DNA of 64,000 nt from Lactarius indigo (taxonomy: Eukaryota; Basidiomycota; Agaricomycetes; Russulales; Russulaceae). Below, one piece after another: positions 1 to 10,181 of this stretch (position 1 is its first letter; each line of letters begins with the position of its first letter). Position numbers and translations under genes: made by a program. The stretch lies in contig JAFKAC010000112.1 of the NCBI GenBank assembly GCA_025766275.1, forward strand, positions 62,001 to 126,000. Reading direction: 5' to 3'. The notes under the pieces are model-generated. The model was not told the origin of the DNA, did no database searches, and saw nothing but the letters and a program-made list of their open reading frames with translations.

Positions 1-2025
1 CCTGCAACGTCGACAATATTCACGGCGCCACCTATACAGGCAGCCCCCTATATTCCCACAGTCCCCCAGTCAGTTGCTATCACACCTCGGCCGACGTTTA
101 CGCGACCTGCGAGCCTTCCATTCACTCCACAGCGATCAACTTCTTCCTTCCCACCGACTGTTCCACCCCAGCAAGTCTCTGGACCCGGCAGCCAAGAAGA
201 AGAAGAGGAGGAGGAAGCAGACGATGAAAAAGATGAAGAAGAAACCACCGGTCCCAGGCGAACGCCGCGCGCACCAAAGAAGAAGAGACGTGTCGAAGCG
301 ACACAACCAACACGCAAGTCTGAGCGTCTGCCGAAACTATCAGATCACGCCAAACGCCTCGCTGCTGGAGAGGGCGTCACAGGTGAAGAATTTGAGGAGG
401 TTGACTACATTTATTCCGCAGACCATGACGCACTCATTACCGCAGCCATACAAGAGGCGGGCGGCGACCCGAAGACGCTCAGCGAAGCGCAAGCGTGGCC
501 GGACTGGCCCCGGTGGAAGGAGGCCATGGATCGCGAGCTTGCCACTCTCGAGCAAGCTGGAACTTGGGAAACAGTTCCGCGTCCATCTAACACAAACATT
601 GTAGGATCGAAGTGGGTCTTCCGGATCAAACGCAAGGCAGACGGCAGTATCGAGAAGTACAAGGCGCGACTAGTAGCTCGCGGATTCACTCAAGTCTACG
701 GTGTAGACTACCTCGACACCTTCTCGCCCGTCGCAAAACTTGCAAGCTTTCGCACAATACTGGCACTCGCTGCGCGCAACAATTGGGAGATCGATTCATT
801 CGATTTCAATGGCGCGTACTTAAACGGCCAACTCGGCGAAGACGAACAAATATACATGCAGCCCCCGCCGGGATACGACTCACAGCAGGAGAATTCGGTT
901 AAGAGGCTTCGGAAGTCTCTCTATGGGCTCAAACAGGCGGGGAGACGATGGTATGATACCCTTGCTCGCGCACTCGCTGACCTAGGTTTCCGCACTTCGC
1001 AGGCGGATCCAGGTATATTCTTCAGCCGCGTCAAGGGCCATCGCCTCATCCTTGCCATCCACGTCGACGATTGCATCATTACCGGAGACTCAGCAGAGTT
1101 AATTGCTGAGTACAAAACCAAATTGAACGATTACTACGCGCTCACTGATCTAGGACCAGTTCACTGGTTGCTAGGAATCAAAATCACGCGGGATCGTTCA
1201 ACACAAACTATTTCCCTTTCCCAAAAGTCTTATATCGACTCTATTCTTGCCCGGTTTGCCCTCGTCGACGCAAAATCTTACGCCACGCCCATGGTACCGG
1301 GAGTAATGTATTCCCGAAATGACTCCCCTACAAGCCCTGCCGAAACAGCGTTGATGAAAAAGACGCCGTACAGAGAGGCCATAGGAAGCCTAATGTATGC
1401 CTCAGTGGCGACCCGTCCCGACATCAGCTTCGCCGTCTCAACTCTCTCTCGATTTCTCGATAATCCGGGCGTCGCTCACTGGGAAGCAGTGAAGCGCATT
1501 TTCCGGTATTTGACAGGAACTCGCGATCTTGAGCTGACATACGGCGGCGAACGCCATGACTTGTTAGGATATACAGACGCCGACGGTGCTACTCAGGAGC
1601 ATCGGCATGCAATCTCTGGCTACGTCTTCCAATTAAATGGCGGCGCTGTCTCCTGGAGTTCGTGAAAGCAGGAGCTGATCACTCTTTCAACAGCCAAGGC
1701 CGAGTACGTTGCCGCAACGCACGCAGCAAAAGAAGCCATCTGGCTTCGGAAGCTTATATTCGAGCTCTTCCCCGAGCTTGAAACACCCACAATACTTTAT
1801 TGCGACAATCAAGCTGCTCTTCGACTTGCCATGGACGATAACTATCACGCCCGTACCAAGCACATTGATATCCGTTTCCACTTCATCCGACACGTCGTAG
1901 CGAGCGGCGCGCTGCGACTCGTGTACTGTCCGACGGAAGATATGACCGCGGACGTTTTGACGAAAGCCCTTCCCAAGTGGAAGGCAAATTTTCATATTAT
2001 CTCCCTCGGGCTACGTCGCGCTTGA
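1..2025 (+). pseudogene. Ty1/copia retrotransposon pol, 3' part, with in-frame stop
   Basis: One frame is open from base 1 to the TGA at 1663-1665 and resumes in the same frame to the TGA at 2023-2025. The start lies left of the window. After an acidic, Pro-rich integrase tail (about 1-480) comes the copia reverse transcriptase: the W-x-x-A-M-x-x-E opening at about 505-535, the D-F-N-G-A-Y-L-N-G block at about 800-835 and the catalytic H-V-D-D at about 1060-1075 (family form Y-V-D-D). RNase H follows with Y-T-D-A-D at about 1570, A-K-A-E-Y at about 1695-1710, Y-C-D-N-Q at about 1800 and the R-T-K-H-I-D-I end at about 1855. The stop sits in the W-S-S-x-K-Q block, where family members carry a basic residue. 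A CGA-to-TGA change would explain it. It would truncate RNase H, so this copy is probably not autonomous. Confidence 0.9.
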
Positions 2026-2032
2026 GGGGGAG

Positions 2033-2652
2033 TGGCGGATTCGTTCCGCCGGAGGTCCGAGCGGCGGTAGCGTTCGCGCGTACCACGCTCGGCCTCGGGC
2101 ACTTTCCGTTCAACCATGCCCGAATTTTTGGACCCGCCCCTTAGGGGCTTGTGCGTTTCCGGTCTTCGAATATTCTCGCGTGTTCTATGAGCTTCACTAC
2201 GATACGTTTTACAGATTCGGAAAGCTGCTTTAAGCAGCTATGATGTGTATGTACTTTACTATGACTTCATATTCTCGAAGTTTCCCGCGCGTTTTCCCCT
2301 CCCGTCTGAAGGACGGTTTGCAGCCACGAATGGGAAGCAAGCGCGACCTGTATTTGCTTCGGTATCGAGCCCGATGGTCTGTGCGTCTGCCCGAACTACT
2401 ATACGACTCCCCGAGCATTCTTACTCATATGCCGACTCGTTTTTGAAAAAAACGTTTCATATTATTGTACTTGTATTTATAAAAACGGCTCAAAAAGAGC
2501 CCACAAATGTAACGCAGCCTCGTCTTGACTCGTCTACTCCCCGTCTGCTTCCAACGCGAATACTCGCGCTCGTATTTTCTTCACTCACTACTCTCGCGGT
2601 CACTCGCACGTGACCGCCCCCTTACTCCGGCGTCGTCCTTAACCTTACCATT
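2033..2652 (+). repeat. Probable 3' LTR of the copia element
   Basis: A purine-rich tract, GAGGGGGAG, follows the pol stop at 2024-2032, as a polypurine tract should, and the next bases are TG, the usual LTR start. The LTR opens with a short hairpin, GGCGGA/TCCGCC, at 2034-2051. A TATA-like TATTTATAAAAA lies near 2473-2484, in the place expected of an LTR promoter. The right end is a guess (a CCA near 2650) because the matching 5' LTR is outside the window. Confidence 0.55.
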
Positions 2653-2899
2653 AAGTACTTGAAGTCTGTCCGCACCTAATAATGATCTCCCAAAAGAAAG
2701 GGGGCAACTCACCAAGATGCCAGTGTCGGGCCGGCACTTCGAAATTGTGGCCCCAAAAGAACCTAATCAAACTTTCGAAGCACAAGTCTTGATGGCGACG
2801 CCATCCTGAACTTGTAAAACAGCCTGTAAAAGTTAGTGCCTAAATGCTGGGGAGAATGGACGCAGATGGCTGGCTCGTCAGTAACCTGAACGCGAGGTG

Positions 2900-3560
2900 A
2901 GCCGCCCACCTGAACGTGACAGCAGTCGACCTCCATATGTGGGGCCACTGCATGGGAGCGAGGGGGAAAGTGCGTGAGCAACTCGCAGCAAAAAAAATTC
3001 ACGCACGATATCTACGTGTTCGTCACGTACGGCCGGCTCTGTAAAATGCTGCATGCGCCCGGAACTACCATGGATGGGTAGGAGCCCCTCCCTGAGCTCA
3101 GCGACGAGCTGCTTGGCGTGCCAGAGGAAACACTGCGCGCGCTCGAGGCGCTGGCGGAGCGGCGAGGAGAAAAGATCACAGACGTGCGCAGGGACACGCT
3201 CGTGATGGGGACCTTTGCCCGGGGAACATCCTCGTCGGGGCCGAGGAGGAGAGCCCAACGCTCGTTGTTGATTGCAAGATCGCGAGGCCGTGGCTGGCTG
3301 GGAATGACATCGGCCAGTTTTGCGCCGAGCTGGCGACGTTGCGGCACCTTCACCCAGAGCGTGCAGAAGCGGCTGGCGAGGTGCTGAAGAATTCCGTCCG
3401 CGTGTACTTTGCGGGCGACATTGGGCCGGGGCAGAGACACGACACCTGCATGGTGCCAATTCCTGCGCCAGACTCTACCCGAAGATGGCACAGACCTGGA
3501 GAGTCTCAAAGAAAGACGCTATTCAGTTTCGAGTTAAACTGGATATAAGTAACTCACCGA
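2900..3560 (+). pseudogene. Decayed APH/choline-kinase-like phosphotransferase fragment
   Basis: In one plus-strand frame, 3200-3470 reads G-D-L-C-P-G-N-I-L-V followed by L-V-V-D-C-K-I-A-R-P-W and G-N-D-I-G-Q-F. This matches the Brenner-type catalytic loop H-G-D-x-x-x-x-N and the downstream metal-binding Asp block of the aminoglycoside/choline phosphotransferase superfamily. Upstream, 3080-3200 is coding-like in another frame (P-E-L-S-D-E-L-L-G, then A-E-R-R-G-E-K-I-T-D). Restoring one missing base near 3205 would join the frames and recover the catalytic His. A TAG near 3092 lies in the upstream frame. Frameshift plus stop, and no recognisable N-lobe, make this a relic. Many agaricomycetes carry numerous intact relatives of this kinase-like family. 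Confidence 0.6.
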
Positions 3561-6050
3561 AAATTACTTCGGTCGAACGACCTCCGCTGACTGCCGACCA
3601 GTCGAATTTGCGGCTGAGTGACTCCTATTTAGTCCGAATACGACTTGATCGAGACCTTGCTTAGCAAGAAATAGATGCGTGTCGTCAAGCGTGTCGTTGA
3701 GCCTGGTAAACCTGGAAAGCACCTTCGGACGTTAGAGGTTCAAAGCGGGACGAATATTTGAGGGGAAGAAACGAAGACATACCAACGAAGAGGGCGACCA
3801 ACAAAAAAGGTGTCCTCAAGGGATGTCCACCGGCGAGATCCATGAAATCTAGTGAGCATCATTTAGCACTGCTTGATCAAAACTTACCGGTCTCAAGGCA
3901 GTTGTCCTGTGCGTTGACAAGAGGGGCAAGGTGGTGTCCTAGTCAATGCGATCTGGGAACGTTCTGGTGTTAGTATGGGTGTTGAAACCGCTGTGGAAGA
4001 CGGTTCTCGAAGGGAAGGCGAGGGGACAGTTGGAGGAGCGCTCGATGACAAGGATAGTGTTGCCAGTGCAGACTGGTATCCATACAGTCCCTGTAGGCGA
4101 TGGTGACGGTCCAGCCAACGTAGAGACCGGCATCGATATGGTAGGCGTGAGAGAACGTGAGGATGGCGACGAGTAAGTAATCGGCGGTGACTCACTCAAC
4201 TGGCTTTTGTCGATGGATATCCGGACCCTCGGGGAAGGCTATAGACTGGACCGAAGGGGACGTATCGACGATTCGTACGCATCGTCCGTTTCCGGTGTCA
4301 AGAGGATCCTTGAATCGAAGCAGAGGGGCCGGAGAGAGGTTCGGCTGTCGGCCTCTCAGATGGTAACTCGCTAGCCAGGAGAGAAGGGCTTGAGAAAAAA
4401 AAGTGAGGACGTTGTCTGATGGGTAGAAAAGAAAACGACGATTACTAGTGGTTGTGGGAAAGTCTCCGGAGATCTGACTCGGGGTGTCGCGACGGACTCA
4501 GGGACTGGTATCTGGATCTCCTCCGCAGCAGGTCGAGGGAGGACGATTTCTTCTGCAAATGCTGGGGAGCAATTAGAATTGGCTCTACAACAGGCTTGGG
4601 GATAGCCTGAACTTCCTCGTCAACGGGCCATACAATGGTTGCACGAGTTCCTCAACTGGCTGAGGGGCAACGGTATGAATGACTCCTGTGAAGTGGGGTG
4701 AGCCGCGTTAAACACACTTTTTAAGAACCTACCAGTCTCGAGAGTGTCGTCGGAGATGGTACTCAAAGGGAAGGTGAGGGAGTGGTCGGAGGAACGGTTG
4801 GCGATAGGGATAGTGTGGTCGATGCAGAGACTGATATCAATGCTGCGACAATGGAGCCCCCGGAAACGCAGACATCGACACCGACATAATATGCGAAAGA
4901 GGATTCCGCCCCAGAGAGATAAGAAAAAAGATAGATGCGCAAGTTAGTAGGATCCCTCGAGGGAAAGGGAAGGACTCACATCTGCTGCGTCTGTCAGTGG
5001 GGAGCCCATGCCTCCCAGCCATCCTTTCCAGTATCATTTGTCGCTTCGTTTCCATCAGTGTCGTTGGTGTCGTTGGGATTGTCATATTCAACGACATTGG
5101 TGCATCGCGTTGTGCAGATAATCGAAAATAGCCCGGATTCGGAATACAGTAAGGCAATCGTAACCGAGTTTCATTATGTAAAAAAAAAAGTCGATTTCAG
5201 TCAATCTCGCGCTGTAACTATCGCTAGTTTTCTGACTAGGTCTGACTACCAAATGACTCCCATCCGGCTTAGCTGGACTTGGCAAAATTTTTGACTACCG
5301 GCAGTCTCGGCTCGACCTGAATTCGGCCCGCGACGACCCACGACCGACACCCCCGGACTGCCGATGACTAATTCCGAATTTTCCTTTTTTACTGAGGATC
5401 ACGGACCGAATTACCACTCCTAGGCGCTGGTTCAGGGAGGTCGCGCGGGGCTTGATACGGTGAACGCTGAGTCGTCGCTGGAAATAGAATCGTACTGACA
5501 TGCGCTCTGGTCGGTCTCGGCAAAGGTTGCGAGGATCACTAGACCTGCATATCGTCCAGGATACACACGCCATGATGCTGGACTTTCAGGTACTTCTTCA
5601 ACGGCTTCGCGTCGCTGAACACGTGGGCGCCTCAAGGTACGAATGTACGACCACTTCTATCTATCGCACACGGCCATAGTAATTTCAACGGACATCTACA
5701 CACAAGCGGGTTAGAGGAAGGAAACGCAAGATTATTACAGGACGAGAGTGAGAGTCGAGGTCTTACTACACATACATGAGAACAGAGGACAGAAAGCGGG
5801 GGCGAGGAAGTTGTCCGTTGTGGGGCATGGATGCTGATATATATATATAAGCAAGATGAGGGAATCGAGCATGCACGCCAGTTGATGACACGACATCGGG
5901 AGTGGCGGCAGTTACGAGAGTAAGTAAAAGCGTAGAAGGCCGTGGCATATGCGTGGTGGCGTCCGTATGCACCCCGTATGCGTGATTCGCTGCGTCTAAC
6001 ATGGAAATCTTCTCCGCAGAGCTGTAACATCGCCGTGTTGTATATTTCTA
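3560..6050. other. Unclear region with a duplicated exon-like segment
   Basis: No gene family is recognisable. Two segments, about 3990-4080 and 4750-4835, are diverged copies of each other: both carry an AAGGGAAGG core and a GATAGTG/GATAGTGT motif followed by GCAGA and CTGATATC/CTGGTATC. Minus-strand splice-like signals lie beside them (GTAAGT near 3890, GTAGGT near 4735, a TACTAAC branch-like site near 4945), so they could be duplicated exons of a decayed minus-strand gene. A short minus-strand open stretch at about 5570-5640 has a codon pattern like a protein C-terminus, but nothing upstream extends it. The rest looks non-coding. Confidence 0.3.
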
Positions 6051-6053
6051 AGT

Positions 6054-8040
6054 CTAAACCATAACCTCGGCTGTGGAGAGCCCTTTCTCCTCTTCGGCCA
6101 GAATCAGTGGCGGCATAGGTGGTGGTAGCATAGCGCCCTCGAAGGTTTTCTGGCGTGGGTGAAGGGCCTGCCATATCATGGTGCCCACACACACTATGAC
6201 CAGCATAGCAGCTGTTGGAAGAAGGACAGAAGGAAGTAACGTAAGGGAAAGATCCATCAGGGCAATCCAAAAACCCTGAATCAGGAACAGGAGCAATGCC
6301 CAGACGAACAATGCTTGTGGCAGACTATGAACAATAGAAATTGGCTGGAAACCATAGCTTTTTGTGTTCCGGTCGTCCAGATACACAGCCTGTCAAAATG
6401 TCGAGGTTAACCGTAAATACCGGGTACAAAGGCGTCACCGTGCTCACTGCGATGGTGGCAGTCGTATCGACTAGTCTCCGCTGTTCTTGCAAGAGGACAG
6501 ATGTCATAACTAAGCCGAGGATACAGAGTAACAATGATGCATTGGTCAAAGCAAGGAAAGAGGAAACTCGTATCATAAGAATATTTGCTCTGCGTGTTAC
6601 AAAAGATTAGCCGGGTCTTACACATAGGGAAAGGCTCTCACATAAGAAGTGCGAAGACCTTAAGGAAATAGTTAATGAAGATCCCACAACAGTAGCAATT
6701 GAGCTTACCCAGGACATCATCTGCTTCAAATCTTCAATTGTCCCAGAAACATGCTTACGCCAAGAGGCCGTATAAGCGAGTTGATCAACCCAAAGGCGCT
6801 CGAACTGTGCTCGATGCAGCTCAGGCAAACCAAAAAGGAGCGTCTTCGATATGATTGCCAGGACAAGGCTTTCCTTGTTATTCGGTACCTCCAAGATAGC
6901 TTGATCGGATGACAGGCGGCAGTGATCTTCGCCGAAATGGATAAAGAAACGATGGTTTGCTACAGGAAGAAAGGTCATGAAGGCCTCACGGTTCAAAGGA
7001 GTAAAAAACTTGCCCACAGTCGCCCATAACCTCGCAACGTAAGTAGTGACGTGAGGGCTGGAAGCATGGGCTTCAAAAAACAGTCAATTGAAGGCAACGC
7101 AAAATGTACCAAGTGAAACACACCTCTACTACACCGAAGAAGTTCAATGAAATCTTGACACTGATTAGCCGTGTAGGGGAATGTGGGGGTTTCCGAGGTA
7201 AGCGCATCTAATGTTGTCTGTCACTCCCAGGTGCGTGGGCAAACAAGCGATTTCCTGCCTTACCAGCGCGGGCATGCAAAAAAGTGGCCTGAAGCTCATT
7301 CAAGGCGATCTCAGAATATTGAGATGCAGTCTCTGGGAATAGCTCTACATGAATCCAGTAATTTTCCTCCAGAGAATATTCTGGACGCAAACTTTAGGTC
7401 AGGTAAATCGAGATTTCAAAAACATACGGAGATGACCGCTTGAGTAAGAAGGTGGAAGTCTGACGCTAATCGTGTCGATTGTGTGTAACCAGAAGATGGT
7501 GCGGAGCCCATGATCTGCGAAGTAATAGTTGCAAGTGCCCGAATCCTGGCGAACTTCTAGGAAGAGGTGGGAAGTCTCCAGAAGATGAACGTTTTCCTCG
7601 GTGACCATATCGTAGATGATGACCAGCCAGGCATTTAGCTGTTCCAAGACCCCAGGCTCGGTAATATGAGCCTCCGTGACAATTGTAATTCCCGCTTGCG
7701 CCTTGCTATGGGCGTAGCGCTTACCCTCCGGATGCGAGGATATGGTCCATCCTTGGGGCTGGTAGGATGGTCTTTGAGGCAATAGGTTACGAAGATTCTA
7801 ATGCGACGGATGGAGAAAATCGACGCACGTCGATACAAGATTGGCGCCGGATGGAATCATAGTTGGCGAAACACGAACACTAAAAAATTAATTGTGAGCT
7901 AGTCGGGGAGCGCGCGATGAATCCCTAACTCACCGCACAATACCCTGATACCTTGAATCCCTGATAGTGGAAGGGAGGACCGGGAACAGACTGGACCTAC
8001 TGACATTCACGGCACCAGAAGCATCGTCAACGGGAGACAT
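6054..8040 (-). CDS. WT1: divergent member of the WW-like/membrane protein family
   Basis: Multi-exon gene. A likely start at 8040 opens a short Ser-rich exon ending at a GTGAGT donor (7933). The exon around 7780-7420 has P-Q-G-W, then H-P-E-G-K-R-Y (WW-like), then a block ending T-I-F-W-L matching the R-C-L-F-W-L block of the other WT proteins. Next come N-Y-W-I-H-V-E-L-F-P (about 7370), S-E-T-P-T-F-P-Y (about 7180), a 6710-7010 exon with G-L-P-E-L-H-R-A-Q-F-E-R-L-W, a hydrophobic exon (6420-6580), and a last exon whose P-Q-A-L-F-V-W-A-L-L-L segment ends at 6054. Order and junction phases parallel WT2-WT7. It lacks their long Ser/Pro-rich first exon and is much diverged. The junctions near 7800-7880, 6600-6710 and 6370-6420 could not be fixed. 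No clear disabling mutation; function unknown. Confidence 0.6.
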
Positions 8041-8700
8041 TGTAGGGTTAGAGACTGGGAGACAGTGTCAAAACGGCGAAGTGTTGAATACTGCTGATGA
8101 AAGTGAGTTTATGCTAACTTTGAAGATTTATACTTAGTGCTCATTACCGTGCGGCGGTACCGTACAGCCAGAGAATGTAGTGTTTGAAGACAGCCACCGC
8201 TAATGCGATGCAGTTCATTAAGGCTATGTCTCACTGATGATGAGGCCCTCCGTATCTTGGGATCCTATTGGTTCTCGACGTAGAAAAGGTCGGCGCGATG
8301 GACTGCAATAAATTAAATTTCGAAGGGGGGCGCGGAAGTGGCACGGACTGGCAAAGGCTTGGAGAAGGACCCAGCGTGCCAGCGACGGTGACCGTGACAG
8401 AACTGACGCCGTTACTGCAGCGTTACCGTGACAAACTGAATGGCTACATACACTGAGACTTACACAGAGATAACTCCGATCATAATTACGCCCTAAGCCT
8501 TATATCGTAGCAACCGCGCACCGGAGACCTTGTGAGCTCTTCCGGGTCCAAATCTATCCGGTTCGATTACTAGTGGTCCCGGAGCGGTGTCCCTTGGTGC
8601 CACAGCAGACTTGGGATTTTGCGGTCACCCTTCACAGACTTATCCAGCACACCGCCCAAGGGCCCTGGCACATTGGCACATCACCTCCTGAGAAAGCTAC
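8041..8700. other. Spacer without recognised gene
   Basis: This is the region upstream of WT1 and downstream of the next minus-strand coding-like segment. It has only short open frames without family features. It may hold the WT1 promoter; I see no convincing TATA or repeat. Confidence 0.4.
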
Positions 8701-8709
8701 CGCGTTGGC

Positions 8710-9330
8710 CTAGACGTCTCTGCCACCGATTGCACCCGAGATGACAACCGATGCTGGCTCAGGCAAGAAGTGGGTACCTAAAGGCACAACAAGGCCTGTG
8801 CAGGTGAGCGATACTCTCATGTCCAAGTATTGGGCGCCGTTGCGTATTTGCGTTACTAACAAGAACCCGAATAGCCCGAATAGGATGCGCTGCTTTCCAG
8901 TGGGAAGGTCTATAAACCCGGTATTCGCGTCGAACATCTTGTACTGCTCTAGGTTAGAACCAACCGTACCTTCTTCCGAGTCTGTGAACGCCTCTCTTTG
9001 ATTTGATCGAACTGCCTCATACGGACCTATAACAACTCCTTCATCCAATCTCCACTACGGGCGACGCCGCGTCAACTTCTGATCATCGCCTTTGTAAAAC
9101 AGACACATACAGCACTTACTGTTGGCGTGTACGACAACCAACATAAATCGCCTGATTCTTCAGGCCCCAGTTCCACTACACCCCTCCTCCCCAACATCAC
9201 AAGAGCCAACGCAATGCCATCTACTACTACAGTTGCGCTTGTAGAACATGAACTGCAAGTGATCTCATATCCAAGTACACCCCATGGACCATCTAAAAGC
9301 CGTTCCTTGACAGGGATGATGATGCTGTCT
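8710..9330 (-). CDS. Hypothetical membrane-protein fragment
   Basis: Two minus-strand coding-like exons of unknown function. The first (about 9330-9140) has a P-V-K-E-R-L-L-D-G-P-W-G segment, then a Cys/Ser/Thr-rich stretch and the hydrophobic V-V-V-D-G-I-A-L-A-L-V-M-L before a GTAAGT-type donor near 9120. The second (about 9050-8710) has a hydrophobic I-L-F-G-L-F-G-F-L-L-V and ends at 8710. The combination recalls small multi-pass proteins common in agaricomycetes, but I cannot name a family. No start codon is certain, so it may be a relic. Confidence 0.3.
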
Positions 9331-9339
9331 TAGATGACC

Positions 9340-10170
9340 ACGCGGTCGGTACCCGTTATCCTAAGTCGGTCAATTACCACGGGCTACTGTAGACGATGTC
9401 TTACTCCGGAACGTTAATAGTCCTCCAGTCGACGACCGATTGGCTCCTAGTACGATGTAATTAGCTTGTCGTCTGCCCCTCTACGCTTTAGTCTAAATGC
9501 GTTGCCCTTGATCTCTAGTGCCAGCGCCGATGTCAACACCAATACATCAAGTGCAGATGACGACGACGACGACGACGACATCCAGTCTGATGTCGATGAT
9601 GGGTCTGGGGGTTCGAGTGATGGGACCGGCTCAGAGACCGAAGCGTGCGTTTTCTTCCTCGTCCACCGCGTCTTTGTATTGACAGTTGGCCTTTCAATCA
9701 ATGAAGTCTGGAAAAGGAGATGGAACGCTACGTGCCACGGACGAAGCCATCTCCGCCCGCGATTGGGGCGAAAGGTTCCAGCACACCCTATGCCCAGGGC
9801 AAGGGAACCAGCCTAGGCACAAAAAATGGACGTCCTCTTGCTGTGACTGCTACTGTGAAGACTACGGCACCACGCCCGAAGAAGTGAGGTGGTGGTGGCT
9901 TGCGTGTAGTGCCGCGTTTCAAGCTTGAATAGAAATATGGACAAATGCTAAGGGTTACATGTCATATAAATACATAAATAAACCAAATCAGCGACTCCAC
10001 TCGTAATCGCGTGATCGGTTGTCGAACGTACGCCACCGGCGCGATCTCATGCGGGCGACGACTGACGAGCCCGACGTCGGATAGGGCGGGTGACTTGGAA
10101 GTAGATAGCGTGAGGGGCGCTGAGAACACGCCTGATAGGTGATGGCAGGCTGTCGAACCACTGCTTCCCA
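9340..10170. other. Low-complexity region with a GAC microsatellite
   Basis: A (GAC)n run at about 9557-9580 encodes a poly-Asp stretch on the plus strand, followed by a Gly/Ser/Asp-rich frame from 9466 and a possible 43-nt intron (GTGCGT..TTGACAG, about 9650-9690). Downstream is a basic, Pro/Lys/Thr-rich frame to about 9930. It could be the end of a small gene, but there is no recognisable domain and the strand is not certain. Confidence 0.25.
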
Positions 10171-10181
10171 CTATCACCAGA

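Noticed and set aside
74..604. A basic Lys/Arg-rich protein on the plus strand at the left end
   Set aside because: It is the out-of-frame shadow of the copia pol frame, which is open from base 1 and matches known domains.
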